Shown piece by piece: positions 42,722 to 51,497 of a stretch of DNA of 64,000 bases; positions within the stretch are counted from its first letter, which is position 1, and the number at the start of each line of letters is the position of its first letter. The notes under the pieces were generated by a model, which ran no database searches, had not been told where the DNA came from, and saw nothing but the letters and a program-made list of their open reading frames with translations. The position numbers were made by a program, and so were the translations under genes. Source of the stretch: Nocardia nova NBRC 15556 (GTDB lineage Bacteria; Actinomycetota; Actinomycetes; Mycobacteriales; Mycobacteriaceae); the NCBI RefSeq assembly GCF_001613005.1, contig NZ_BDBN01000057.1, positions 1 to 64,000 on the forward strand. The letters are read 5' to 3'.

Positions 42722-43131
42722 CGCCGAGTCCTCTCCTTGATGACGGCAACATCTTCCCGGACATTCGCGGCGGCATCCTCCGGTATCGGCGGACTCCCCT
42801 TGCGGATGCTCGTCCGCCCGAGGAGACCGAGGACGCCGGCGACCACGGCCAGCGCGCCGGCCACGATCAACGCGGCCGCCCATGCGGGCAACACCAGCGC
42901 CAGACCCAAGATCGCCGCCGCGACCAGCGCGCCGATGACCGCGAGCCCCAGCACGGCGGCGGCACCGACGAGTCCGGCGCCGGCTCCCAGCCGTTTGGCC
43001 TTGCCCTGCGCCTCGACGACGGCGAGTTTCGCCTCCTCACGGACCAGCCGGCTCAGTTGCTCCGTGGTGGTGCCGACCAATTCGGCCACCGACGCCGTCT
43101 CCGGCGCTCGGCCGTTCTCGATATGCGCCAT
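42718..43131 (-). CDS. Phage-holin-3_6-like membrane protein (DUF1469/YqjE type)
   Basis: 137 residues, ATG 43131 with GGAGGAG. A helical ELVGTTTEQLSRLVREEAKLAVVEAQGK precedes two membrane segments, VGAAAVLGLAVIGALVAAAI and ALIVAGALAVVAGVLGLLG. These proteins are usually encoded with DUF3618 proteins in envelope-stress operons, as here, and are not phage genes. A GGGTAT element (43215-43220, minus strand) upstream is a possible SigB-type -10, but its -35 is poor. Confidence 0.8.
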   Translation of the reverse strand: MAHIENGRAPETASVAELVGTTTEQLSRLVREEAKLAVVEAQGKAKRLGAGAGLVGAAAVLGLAVIGALVAAAILGLALVLPAWAAALIVAGALAVVAGVLGLLGRTSIRKGSPPIPEDAAANVREDVAVIKERTRR

Positions 43132-43357
43132 GACCAACCACTCCTCCGGGCGCCGATCGAATCGGGCGACCTCGCTCCGCCCGCGAGCGAACCGCCTCTC
43201 CGGTTGTGCTCGCGATACCCGGGAAATCCGCGATAACACCTCCGGCGGGGCGCACGGGCGCGGGATTCCGCGTGCGTCGCACGGTTAACTCCTTGCGCCG
43301 GAAAGCAATTGCCCGGCCGGAGAGAGTCTCGGGTACCCAGCAGGTAGATTGACAACC

Positions 43358-43738
43358 GTGACCAATACTTCCGGAGACGCGTATCCCCTCGCCGACGCGA
43401 TGACCACCTCGGTCAGCGTGCACGACGATGCGACCGTGCTCACGGTGGCCGGCGAGGTCGACCTGGCGACCGCTCCCGCACTGGAGAGTGCGATCGAGGC
43501 GACCCTCGGCGGTAAACCCGCGGCGCTGATCATCGACCTGTTGCAGGTGAGTTTCCTGGCCTCGGCCGGTATGGCCGCGCTGGTGGCCGCTCATCAGCGG
43601 GCCGGCTCCGCCACGAGCATCGTCCTGGTCGCCGAGGGACCGGCCACCAGCAGACAGCTCAAACTGACCAATCTCGATCAGGTATTCGCCCTGCACCCGA
43701 CCCTCGACGCCGCGCTCGCGGCGCTGCACCAGGGCTGA
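43358..43738 (+). CDS. RsbV-type anti-sigma factor antagonist (STAS)
   Basis: 126 residues from GTG 43358 (alternative GTG/ATG downstream). STAS core: TVLTVAGEVDLATAPALESAIE then LIIDLLQVSFLASAGMAALVAAH, with the phosphorylatable serine in LASAGM. It is a likely substrate of the PP2C and HATPase domains encoded at 35212-37524, although the sigma factor and RsbW-type partner are not in the window. Confidence 0.88.
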   Translation: MTNTSGDAYPLADAMTTSVSVHDDATVLTVAGEVDLATAPALESAIEATLGGKPAALIIDLLQVSFLASAGMAALVAAHQRAGSATSIVLVAEGPATSRQLKLTNLDQVFALHPTLDAALAALHQG

Positions 43739-43744
43739 TCCGGA

Positions 43745-43789
43745 GACCGAGTGCCCAGGGACCGAGTGCCCAGGGACTGAGCGGCCAGG
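43745..43789. repeat. Three tandem 15-base repeats
   Basis: GACCGAGTGCCCAGG twice (43745-43759, 43760-43774), then GACTGAGCGGCCAGG with three differences (43775-43789), directly after the RsbV-type gene. Copy number is likely to vary between strains. Confidence 0.8.
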
Positions 43790-43818
43790 GCCGGCAGCCC
43801 GGAAGCGGACTGCCGGCC
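43789..43818. terminator. Bidirectional terminator
   Basis: GGCCGGCAG (43789-43797) and CTGCCGGCC (43810-43818), nine perfect pairs with a 12-base loop, between convergent RsbV-type and LLM genes. Confidence 0.65.
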
Positions 43819-43825
43819 ACGCCGG

Positions 43826-44863
43826 TCAGACCAGCTCGCGCAGCTGTTCGATCAGCTTCACCCGTTCCGGCGCGGTCGCGGCGAGCGGAACCACGTTCAG
43901 CACCGTGACCCCGGCCTCCCGGAACGCCGCCACCCGCTCCTTGACGAAGCCCGCCGAACCGATCAGCGAGATGTCGCGCACCAGATCGTCGGGCACGACC
44001 TTGGCGGCCTCGTCCTTCTTCCCGGCCAGATACAACTCCTGGATGCGGTCGGCCTCGGCGCCGTAACCGTACTGAGTGGCCAGCGAGTGGTAGAAGTTCT
44101 TGCTCTTGGCGCCCATCCCGCCGATGTAGAGGGCCAGATGCGGTTTGACGAACTCCCGCAGCGGCTCCACGTTGTCGCCGATCGCCAGCGCCGGTCCGGC
44201 ATAGACGTCGAGGTCGCCGAGTTCCGGGTCCCGTTTGGCCTTTCCGGCCGCCAGCGCCTCACCCCACACGTCGCCGGCCTTCTCCGGTAGGAAGAAGATC
44301 GGCTGCCAGCCCTCGGCCAGTTCGGCGGCCAACTGCACGTTCTTCGGGCCGAGCGCGGCCAGCAGCACCGGGATACGGTCGCGCACCGGGTGGTTGATCA
44401 GCTTCAGCGGCTTGCCCAGTCCGGTGCCGCGTTCGGCGGGCAGCGGGATCGTGTAGTACTTGCCCTGGTATTCCAGGCGTTCGCGCCGCCACACCTTGCG
44501 GCAGATCTCCACGACCTCGCGGGTGCGGCCGATCGGCGCGTCGTAGGGCACGCCGTGGAACCCCTCGATGACCTGCGGTCCGGAGGCGCCCAGACCGAGG
44601 ACGTAGCGGCCGTCGGAGACGTAGTCCAGACCCGCGGCGGTCATCGCGGTGAGCGTGGGCGTGCGGGTGTAGAGCTGCAGAATGCCCGAGGCCAGCTGCA
44701 CCCGCTCGGTCTTGGCCGCCAGATATCCCAATCCGCTCACCGCGTCGTAGGAGTAGGCCTCGGGCACGAACACGATGTCCAGGCCGGCCCGTTCCAGATC
44801 GGCGACCTCGGCCGCGACCTCTTTGAAGCCCCCCGCATAGTTGATGCCCAACCCGATTCGCAT
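43826..44863 (-). CDS. LLM-class F420-dependent oxidoreductase
   Basis: 345 residues from ATG 44863 with GGAG upstream. Luciferase-like barrel: MRIGLGINYAGGFKEVAAEVADLE, then DIVFVPEAYSYDAVSGLGYLAAK, RYVLGLGASGPQVIEGFHG and LLAALGPKNVQLAAELAEGW. The pattern is that of F420-dependent members of mycobacteria and Nocardia. The gene is preceded by repeated TATGCAAC half-sites. Confidence 0.88.
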   Translation of the reverse strand: MRIGLGINYAGGFKEVAAEVADLERAGLDIVFVPEAYSYDAVSGLGYLAAKTERVQLASGILQLYTRTPTLTAMTAAGLDYVSDGRYVLGLGASGPQVIEGFHGVPYDAPIGRTREVVEICRKVWRRERLEYQGKYYTIPLPAERGTGLGKPLKLINHPVRDRIPVLLAALGPKNVQLAAELAEGWQPIFFLPEKAGDVWGEALAAGKAKRDPELGDLDVYAGPALAIGDNVEPLREFVKPHLALYIGGMGAKSKNFYHSLATQYGYGAEADRIQELYLAGKKDEAAKVVPDDLVRDISLIGSAGFVKERVAAFREAGVTVLNVVPLAATAPERVKLIEQLRELV

Positions 44864-44865
44864 CG

Positions 44866-44897
44866 TATGCAACTCCGTTCATATGCAACCAGTTGCA
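44866..44897. promoter_or_regulatory. Repeated half-sites upstream of LLM gene
   Basis: TATGCAAC at 44866-44873 and 44882-44889, the second joined to an inverted GTTGCA (TGCAAC-CA-GTTGCA, 44884-44897). The layout suggests cooperative regulator binding over the start region. Confidence 0.5.
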
Positions 44898-45095
44898 GTG
44901 AGATTATCGCACTGCACCACCCGTCACAAACCGCGATCCGCCGCCGCGGCCGGGGTGGCCTCGGGCTCCATCCTGCACACCGCCCGTACGCCGTCCGCGA
45001 CAGGGCGGTGCGGCCCGGTCGATGATCGGGCGCGCGGCCCGGTACGGTTATCGGCGTACCGCACGCCGATTCCTCGAAACGGGAGGCCCCGCAGC

Positions 45096-45752
45096 ATGTC
45101 TCAGGACACCGCGTCGTCGCCGCACACCACGACGTTCGGAGAGTCGACGATCGGCCGCTACCTGGACGATCTCGCCGCCAAGATCCCCGCGCCCGGCGGC
45201 GGTGCGGTCGCGGCGCTGCACGCCGCCCAGGGAGCCGCCCTGGTGGCGATGGTGGCCCGCTACACCACCCGCGCCAAGGACGCCGACAACCGCCCGGCGA
45301 TCGATCGGATCATCGCGGCGGCCGACGCCGCCCGTGAGCGCGCGCTGGCCCTTGCCGACGCCGACGCCACCGCCTTCACCGCGGTCGGCGCCGCCTACAA
45401 GCTGCCCAAGGACACCGACGAGCAGGTCGCGGCCCGCAAGGAGGCGATCGCCTCGGCACTGCTGCAGGCCGCCCGGGTGCCCGCCGCGGTGGTCACCGAA
45501 GCCGACGAGGTGCTCTCACTGGCCGCGGATCTGCTGCCGATCGGCAATCCGAACGTGGTCACCGACATCGGCGCCGCCGCCGACGCCGCGCGGGCCGCGG
45601 CCGCCAGTTCACAGTTGAATATCGCCATCAACGTCGGCTCGCTCGGCGACCACGAGACCGAGGAGTTCGCACCCGCGCTGCAGCGCATCGAGGAGATCTT
45701 CGCTCGTGCGGATGCACTGCACACGGACGTTCTCGCTGCCGTCGTCGGCTGA
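45096..45752 (+). CDS. fchA: Methenyltetrahydrofolate cyclohydrolase (FchA/FTCD cyclodeaminase family)
   Basis: 218 residues from ATG 45096 with GGGAGG. Family landmarks: AKIPAPGGGAVAALHAAQGAALVAMVARYT near the N-terminus and VVTDIGAAADAARAAAASSQLNIAINV near the C-terminus. FchA converts 5,10-methenyl-THF to 10-formyl-THF. The neighbouring folD on the other strand lacks the cyclohydrolase lysine, so the pair may split the classical bifunctional reaction. Confidence 0.85.
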   Translation: MSQDTASSPHTTTFGESTIGRYLDDLAAKIPAPGGGAVAALHAAQGAALVAMVARYTTRAKDADNRPAIDRIIAAADAARERALALADADATAFTAVGAAYKLPKDTDEQVAARKEAIASALLQAARVPAAVVTEADEVLSLAADLLPIGNPNVVTDIGAAADAARAAAASSQLNIAINVGSLGDHETEEFAPALQRIEEIFARADALHTDVLAAVVG

Positions 45753-45893
45753 TCGCATTACCACACCCCTCGGCTAAACCTCGGTTTGCCACACCGTAAC
45801 TGTCGTTACGAAGCGAAAACTATTCCGGCGACCATGATCATCCGGAACTAGGATCGAGGTCCTGATCCACACACCACCTGAGGGGGTGGAGCC

Positions 45894-46634
45894 ATGAGGA
45901 CCATGATGCGTCATGTATTCCTGGCGACAGTCATAGCAGTACTGGCCGCAGTCACCACGGGCACAGCGGCAGCGGTGCTGGTAACACCACAAACCACATC
46001 CGTGGCCTCGATTTCACCGAGCAACGGCGCCGTCGTCGGAATCGCCCATCCGGTCACCGTCCGGTTCACCGCACCCGTCACCGATCGCGCCCGCGCCGAA
46101 CGATCCGTGCACGTCGGCGACCGGGCCGGGACGTTCTCCTGGGCCGACGACAAGGAACTGGTCTGGAACTCCACCGGATACCTGCCGGCCGATGCGCGAT
46201 TCACCGTGACCGCCGGCAACGTTCGATCCGAATTCCGGACCGACGGCGGGACCACTGCCGATGCCGACATGTCGGCGCATACGTTCACCGTGTTCATTCC
46301 GGGGCAGGCGCCACGGGTCATGCCCGCCTCGATGGGTAAGCCCGGACGCGAGACTCCGGTGGGCACCTTCCCCGTGATAGAGAAGGACCGCACCATCATC
46401 TTCGACTCCCGCACCATCGGTATTCCGCTCGACGATCCGGAGGGCTACTACCTGACCGGCGAGTTCGCCGAACGGCTCACCTCGGGCGGCGTCTTCGTAC
46501 ATTCGGCGCCGTGGTCGGTCGGGCAGCAGGGTAATTCGAATGTCAGCCACGGCTGCATCAACCTGGCCCCCGCCGATGCCGAGTGGTACTACGACAACGT
46601 GAGTGTGGGCGATCCGGTGACCACCCACTGGTGA
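45894..46634 (+). CDS. Secreted L,D-transpeptidase (YkuD domain)
   Basis: 246 residues. Signal peptide FLATVIAVLAAVTTGTAAAV, one Ig-like domain (residues 38-110; PSNGAVVGIAHPVTVRFTAPV), then the catalytic domain ending VFVHSAPWSVGQQG and SNVSHGCINLAPADAEWYY with the active Cys in SHGCIN. It forms 3-3 crosslinks in peptidoglycan. Shorter than LdtMt2 (about 400 residues) because one Ig domain is missing. No lipobox, so probably secreted. Confidence 0.9.
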   Translation: MRTMMRHVFLATVIAVLAAVTTGTAAAVLVTPQTTSVASISPSNGAVVGIAHPVTVRFTAPVTDRARAERSVHVGDRAGTFSWADDKELVWNSTGYLPADARFTVTAGNVRSEFRTDGGTTADADMSAHTFTVFIPGQAPRVMPASMGKPGRETPVGTFPVIEKDRTIIFDSRTIGIPLDDPEGYYLTGEFAERLTSGGVFVHSAPWSVGQQGNSNVSHGCINLAPADAEWYYDNVSVGDPVTTHW

Positions 46635-47483
46635 TCAGCGTGCCGCTTCGGCCGCCTCCACGACGTGCCGCATCAGTAGCGCGGTGGTGACGGGTCCGAC
46701 ACCACCGGGAACCGGACTCAGTGCGGCCGCCCGGCCCTCGACCGAAGCGGCGTCCACATCGCCGACGATGCCACCGTCGGGTCCCTCGTTGGTACCCACG
46801 TCGATGACCACAGCGCCCTCGCGCACGTGGTCGCCACCGATCAGCCCAGCCCGCCCGGCCGCCGCGACCACGATATCGGCGGCCGAGGTGACCGCCGGCA
46901 GGTCCGTGGTGCGCGAATGGCACACCGTCACCGTGGCATTCTCGGCCAGCAGCAGCTGTGCCAGAGGTTTGCCCACCACATTCGACCGGCCGACGACCGC
47001 GACGTGCCGGCCCGCCATCGCGATGTCGTGATGTTTGGCCAGCTCCACCACCGCCTGTGAGGTGGCGGGCGGGAATCCGGGCAGTCCGGCGGCGAGCAGT
47101 CCCAGCGACAGCGGGCTGACGCCGTCGACATCCTTGGCTGCGGCGATGGCCGAGCTGACGTCGTTGAGTTCCACGCCCGCGGGCAGCGGCGTCTGCAACA
47201 TCACCGCGTGCACCGCCGGGTCCTCGCTGAGCTTCGCCAGCGCCTCGCGAATCTCCGCGGCACTCGCTTGCGCTCCGAGATCGGTTGTCTCACAGTCGAT
47301 TCCGAGTCGTCCGGCCGCGCGCTGCAACGAGTTGACATACCACCCGCTGGCCGGATCGTCGTTGGCCACCACCAGCACCAGGCGGGGGGCGGCCCCGCCT
47401 TCGGCCAGTGCGGCGGCGCGGTTCTTCGTCTCGGCGTTGAGGTCGGCTGCGAGTTGTTTGCCGGTCAGCGGTATGGTGTCCAC
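46635..47483 (-). CDS. folD: FolD-family methylenetetrahydrofolate dehydrogenase lacking the cyclohydrolase lysine
   Basis: 282 residues. FolD signatures: SGWYVNSLQRAAGRLGI (49-61), VMLQTPLPAGV, KDVDGVSPLSLGLL, VVGRSNVVGKPLAQLL and SPVPGGVGPVTTALL. Tyr49, Gln97 and Asp120 match E. coli Tyr50, Gln98 and Asp121. However, the catalytic Lys54 position is Leu53 (YVNSL instead of YVxxK), and this lysine is needed for cyclohydrolase but not for dehydrogenase activity. FchA lies just across the L,D-transpeptidase gene. Confidence 0.88.
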   Translation of the reverse strand: MDTIPLTGKQLAADLNAETKNRAAALAEGGAAPRLVLVVANDDPASGWYVNSLQRAAGRLGIDCETTDLGAQASAAEIREALAKLSEDPAVHAVMLQTPLPAGVELNDVSSAIAAAKDVDGVSPLSLGLLAAGLPGFPPATSQAVVELAKHHDIAMAGRHVAVVGRSNVVGKPLAQLLLAENATVTVCHSRTTDLPAVTSAADIVVAAAGRAGLIGGDHVREGAVVIDVGTNEGPDGGIVGDVDAASVEGRAAALSPVPGGVGPVTTALLMRHVVEAAEAAR

Positions 47484-47662
47484 CCGGCCACCCTATCGGG
47501 CCGCGTACCAGCGCCCACGGCCGCCGTCACCCGCGCGAATACCGACTCGAGCGGGAGTAAATCCGGGGCCCTCACCGATTCCGGTCGTATGGTGGGCACG
47601 GCTGTGCCCATGCCCCACCCACCCAAGCGGGATCCCGCTCGCCCGGAAAGGTGTCGACTGCA

Positions 47663-48535
47663 GTGAACATCGCCAGACGTGTCAAACATCTTCTCGTCGC
47701 GGCCTCGGCGGCCGCGCTGCTGGCCGGACCACTCACCACGACGGCCACGGCCGCCGACGGACCGGCGCCGCTCTACAACTCGGCTCAGGAGAACTTCGTC
47801 AACGGCAACGACGCCGCGGGTCTGGCCGACCTGCGCTCGCTGCTGGACGCCACACCCGACGACGCGCAGGCGCTGGCCCTGCAGGGTATCTGGTCGGACT
47901 ACACCGGCGATCTGCTCACTCGCGAAGCCGCGTTCAACCGGCTGGCGGCCATCGACCCCGGCATGGCCCAGGGGGCCCGCAATCTCATCGGCGCCATCGG
48001 CGCGGCCGTGGGCACCCTGCCCAATCCGCTGCCGGCGCTGGTCGGCCCGCAGACCGGCATCGTGGTGCTCGGCTACGGGCTGCTGCCCGACGGCAGCCTG
48101 CGCCCCGAACTGGTCAACCGGCTCACCGCCGCGTGGTTGCAGGCGATCGCGGCGCCGATGTCGCCGATCGTGGTGACGGGCGGCAACCCGCAGAACGGAG
48201 TACCCGAAGCCGCCGCGATGGCGGGCTGGCTGATCGGCCACGGCATTCCGGCCTCCCGGGTGCTGGTCGAGGACCGCGCCACTTCGACCGTGCAGAACGC
48301 GCTGTTCAGCACCCGGATGCTTCAGGACGCCGGTGCGACCAGCGCGGTCGTGGTGACCTCACCGAATCACATCCGCCGCGCGGTGGCCGATTTCATCGTC
48401 GCCGGCACCCGCGTGGTGGGGGCGATGACCTCGCTCGATCAGCTGGTGTCGCAGCTGCCGCCGCCGAGCAAGGCCGCCCAGCGCGGCATCTATCTCGACG
48501 CCACCCGCACCTTCCTGCTGCCGTCGGCCCGCTAG
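47663..48535 (+). CDS. Secreted DUF218/YdcF-ElyC-like protein
   Basis: 290 residues from GTG 47663 (GTG 47651 possible). Signal peptide HLLVAASAAALLAGPL; a helical TPR-like stretch (residues 45-100); then the DUF218 domain with GIVVLGYGLLPDGSLRPELVNRL, VVTGGNPQNGVPEAAAMAGW and DRATSTVQNALFSTRML. The conserved acidic/Thr motif of the family is present. Such proteins affect envelope lipid-carrier metabolism or vancomycin tolerance in E. coli (SanA, ElyC); the exact substrate here is unknown. Confidence 0.85.
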   Translation: MNIARRVKHLLVAASAAALLAGPLTTTATAADGPAPLYNSAQENFVNGNDAAGLADLRSLLDATPDDAQALALQGIWSDYTGDLLTREAAFNRLAAIDPGMAQGARNLIGAIGAAVGTLPNPLPALVGPQTGIVVLGYGLLPDGSLRPELVNRLTAAWLQAIAAPMSPIVVTGGNPQNGVPEAAAMAGWLIGHGIPASRVLVEDRATSTVQNALFSTRMLQDAGATSAVVVTSPNHIRRAVADFIVAGTRVVGAMTSLDQLVSQLPPPSKAAQRGIYLDATRTFLLPSAR

Positions 48536-48581
48536 CCGGCGCACGGAAGATTGTGGTTGACGCCGCGCCGACAATAGTGGG

Positions 48582-49409
48582 GTGATCGACCCCGAATCCG
48601 ACGAGTCCGCCACCGATACGATCGTGGCCGACCTGCGCCGCGCCGGATGCGTCTTCGCCGAGGAGGAAGCGGCCCTGCTCCGGCAGGCCGCCTCCTCCCC
48701 CGGCGAGCTCTCCGCACTCGTCGCACGTCGCGTCGACGGCATACCGCTCGAATATCTTCTGGGCTGGGCCGACTTTCGCGGCGTGCGGGTGGCGCTCGAC
48801 CCGGGCGTATTCGTGCCCCGGCAACGCACCGCGTTTCTGATCGACGAGGCCCTCGAACGCACCGCCGCCCGGCCGGGCGATCGGCGCACCGTTGTCGACA
48901 TGTGTTGTGGCTCGGGCGCGTTGGGCCTGGCCGCGACGACCGCGTTGCGCGCCGGCGGGGTGGAGGTCGAACTGGTCGCCGCCGACATCGACACCGCCGC
49001 GGTGGCGTGCGCGCGGCGCAATCTGGAACCGCTGGGCGCGCGGGTCTTCCGAGGTGACCTCTTCGCCGCGCTGCCCGGCGAACTGATCGGGCGCGTGGAT
49101 CTGATTCTGGCCAACACCCCGTACGTGCCGACCGCGATGATCGCCCGGATGCCGCCGGAAGCCCGCGACCACGAACCCCGCACCGCCCTCGACGGCGGCG
49201 CCGACGGACTCGACGTGCTGCGCCGCGTGGCCGATGCCGCCGGGCGGTGGCTGACGGTCGGCGGCTGGGTACTGGTCGAGATCGGCACCGCCCAGATCGA
49301 CACCGCCACAGCGATCGCCGCGGCCGCCGGACTGCGCCCCGCGATCGCGGAATCGTCCGACTACGGCGCGACGGTGGTATGCGGAACCCGGACGAGCGCC
49401 GTGGGCTAG
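48582..49409 (+). CDS. PrmC-like N5-glutamine methyltransferase
   Basis: 275 residues from GTG 48582. SAM-binding VVDMCCGSGALGLAATTAL, then VELVAADIDTAAVACARRN; the target-binding motif is ANTPYVP in place of the canonical NPPY. The N-terminal helical domain (IPLEYLLGWADFRGVRVALD) is the release-factor-binding type. The Thr for Pro change suggests a paralogue with altered or relaxed target, rather than the main PrmC. It overlaps convergently by four bases with the next gene. Confidence 0.8.
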   Translation: MIDPESDESATDTIVADLRRAGCVFAEEEAALLRQAASSPGELSALVARRVDGIPLEYLLGWADFRGVRVALDPGVFVPRQRTAFLIDEALERTAARPGDRRTVVDMCCGSGALGLAATTALRAGGVEVELVAADIDTAAVACARRNLEPLGARVFRGDLFAALPGELIGRVDLILANTPYVPTAMIARMPPEARDHEPRTALDGGADGLDVLRRVADAAGRWLTVGGWVLVEIGTAQIDTATAIAAAAGLRPAIAESSDYGATVVCGTRTSAVG

Positions 49410-49912
49410 CCGCCGATTCCGCGGCGGAGGTCGTCGGCCGTGCGCAACCGTTCCCGCACCCCCGCCAGGTCGGCCTCGAGTGCGCTGAGATCCGGTTGTG
49501 TTGCCGCCGTGGCATAGTCGGCGACTCCCGCCTCGACCGCCGCGACCGCGCGTTCGGCCTGTGCCAGCTGTGCCGTCCGCGCGTCGGAATGCAGCATCGA
49601 GATCGCGACCAGGTGGTCGTCGAGAGCCAGGGCGGACTGTTCCAGATCCGCGCGCAGAGTCACCGTTGCCGCCGTGTCGTAGGCCGTCACCGCGCGCAAC
49701 GCCGTCATCGCATCGCGCAGGCGGCGGTGCAGGCGAGCCTCGGGGTCGTGGGAACGCGCCCATGCGGTCGGCGCGCGAGTGGCCGTACCCGGGACCACCT
49801 GATTCTCGGCGGCGATGCGGCGGCGCTGATGGGCCAGGGCCACCGCCCCGATCGCGACGATCCCGCCCACGATCACCACGAGGGCGAGCACGAGCAGTAG
49901 CAACACGAACAT
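49406..49912 (-). CDS. Membrane-anchored coiled-coil protein (YdjH-like position)
   Basis: 168 residues from ATG 49912, one base after the stop of the zinc-ribbon gene. An N-terminal membrane segment (LLLVLALVVIVGGIVAIGAVAL) precedes helical, Ala/Leu-rich coiled coil (LRDAMTALRAVTAYDTAATV, LSALEADLAGVRERLRTADD). It is the third gene of an SPFH and zinc-ribbon operon and corresponds by position and architecture to the small membrane partner in the YdjGHI module; it could also be a LemA-like protein. Confidence 0.7.
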   Translation of the reverse strand: MFVLLLLVLALVVIVGGIVAIGAVALAHQRRRIAAENQVVPGTATRAPTAWARSHDPEARLHRRLRDAMTALRAVTAYDTAATVTLRADLEQSALALDDHLVAISMLHSDARTAQLAQAERAVAAVEAGVADYATAATQPDLSALEADLAGVRERLRTADDLRRGIGG

Positions 49913-49913
49913 G

Positions 49914-51470
49914 TCATCTCCCGTGGTGGACGACGGTGGTGTGGCCGGTGCTGTGATGGTGGGTTCCGCCGCCGTGCCACATCGACAGCGCGACCACCGC
50001 GCCGATGATCAGCAGCGTGACGACCGTGACGAACGCGGCGAGTTTGACCTTGCTCCACGGCCGCTGCCCGACGACCTCACCGGTCAGGCCGTTGATGTAG
50101 ACCCGGAACGGGGTGTTCGCGTAGACCACGGTCAACAGCCAGATCGGCAGCAGAATGTGCTTGTACGCCAGCGAGTTCCAGGTCGAACGCAGGTCGTGGA
50201 TGTGCTGGCGGTCGCCGCCGATGTCCTCGCGCACGGTCTGCTCGATGACCTGTTCCATCCGCGTCCGGGCGACCGGGAACATCTCCTCGGCGTCGCGATC
50301 GTAGGTGCGGGCCAGGTGGCCGGCGACGTACTCGGGCGAATAACCGGTGGCCTCCGCGACCGGCCACGGTTCGAGGTCGGCGACACGGGCGCTGTCGTCG
50401 ATGTCGTTGGCGAGAATCGGCAGATCGTCGAAGCGGTTGCCGACCTCGCCCATCGCCGGATACCAGCGTATTTCGGTGCGGCTCTTCAGTTCCCCGTCGT
50501 CCCAGTACCGTTCCGTGTACTCCTCCCCGCGTTCGCCGCGATACCACGTGTGCACGTCGGCGTCGTAGGTGAAGTAGGCGTGGTAGACGCTCGCCAGCGA
50601 ACCGAGCCGCTTGTACTTCTTGAACGCGGTGGGCGCGAACCACCGTCCCGCGACCCACTTCTCGACGCGTTCGCGCGCCGCCTTCTCGTCGATGCGGAAC
50701 GGGACCACACCGTCCACCGGCAACCGGGCCGGAGCGTTGTGCACATCGTCGCGCTGGATCGGCGTGGTGCAGTAGGGACAGCGTGTCGCGGTCAGACTGC
50801 CGACGAATGTGGTTGTGCCACCGCAATTCTGACACTTCACCTCGCGATCGCCGGTGATCTGCGGTCCGGCGGTCACGGCCTGCAGCGCGCGCAGCTCCCC
50901 CATCGCCTGCCGCAGATCCCGCGCGACGACCGGTGCCCGCGGCGCCGAGAGCGGCGAGTAGTTTCCGCAACTGGGACACCGCAACTGCTGCGAGGCGATG
51001 TCGAACACCAGCTGGCCGCCACAGGCCGTACAGGGGTAGGTACGCGTCAGTTCGGTCCGGTGCAGCATGGCCGGATCCGCGGAACCGTGCGGGTTCGTAG
51101 GAGGTGGCGCCCCAGACTCGACGCCGCCGGGTATGTCGTTCCCGGGACCGAACGGCGTCGTGCCCGGCGGCGGATGAAGCGCCGGGCCGCCGCCCACTCC
51201 CGGCCCGCGATTCGCGACCGACGGCGGCCCGGGACGTCCGGCGACCGGCGCAGGATATTCCGCACCGACGCCCACCGGTGGCGGTGTCATGCCGTCCTGC
51301 ATGCGGTAACCACCGCCCGGCATCGGTGACGGGGTCATACCCCCCGGCTCGCGATAGCCACCCGGCACGGGCGGCCGCAACGGAGGCGGCGTTACGCCCT
51401 CTGGTGCGCCACGGCTGCCCGGGATCGGCGGCACTGGATACGAGTTCGGTTGTGGGCGTGGGTCGTTCAT
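49914..51470 (-). CDS. Zinc-ribbon membrane protein (YdjG-like)
   Basis: 518 residues from ATG 51470. Residues 1-130 are Pro/Gly-rich disordered sequence, then two zinc ribbons, CTACGGQLVFDIASQQLRC..C and CQNCGGTTTF...CPYC, followed by a soluble domain with VPFRIDEKAARERVEKWVAG. Two C-terminal membrane segments, ILLPIWLLTVVYA and LAAFVTVVTLLIIGAVVAL, and a His-rich tail end it. It resembles B. subtilis YdjG, which with YdjH recruits the SPFH protein YdjI and PspA to membranes. Confidence 0.8.
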   Translation of the reverse strand: MNDPRPQPNSYPVPPIPGSRGAPEGVTPPPLRPPVPGGYREPGGMTPSPMPGGGYRMQDGMTPPPVGVGAEYPAPVAGRPGPPSVANRGPGVGGGPALHPPPGTTPFGPGNDIPGGVESGAPPPTNPHGSADPAMLHRTELTRTYPCTACGGQLVFDIASQQLRCPSCGNYSPLSAPRAPVVARDLRQAMGELRALQAVTAGPQITGDREVKCQNCGGTTTFVGSLTATRCPYCTTPIQRDDVHNAPARLPVDGVVPFRIDEKAARERVEKWVAGRWFAPTAFKKYKRLGSLASVYHAYFTYDADVHTWYRGERGEEYTERYWDDGELKSRTEIRWYPAMGEVGNRFDDLPILANDIDDSARVADLEPWPVAEATGYSPEYVAGHLARTYDRDAEEMFPVARTRMEQVIEQTVREDIGGDRQHIHDLRSTWNSLAYKHILLPIWLLTVVYANTPFRVYINGLTGEVVGQRPWSKVKLAAFVTVVTLLIIGAVVALSMWHGGGTHHHSTGHTTVVHHGR

Positions 51471-51497
51471 CGGTCCCCCGGTTCGGCTGAGGTGGGG

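Noticed and set aside
42718..43131. Holin-like protein as a sign of prophage
   Set aside because: Coupled to DUF3618 in a common actinobacterial envelope operon; no phage structural, lysis or integrase genes are present.
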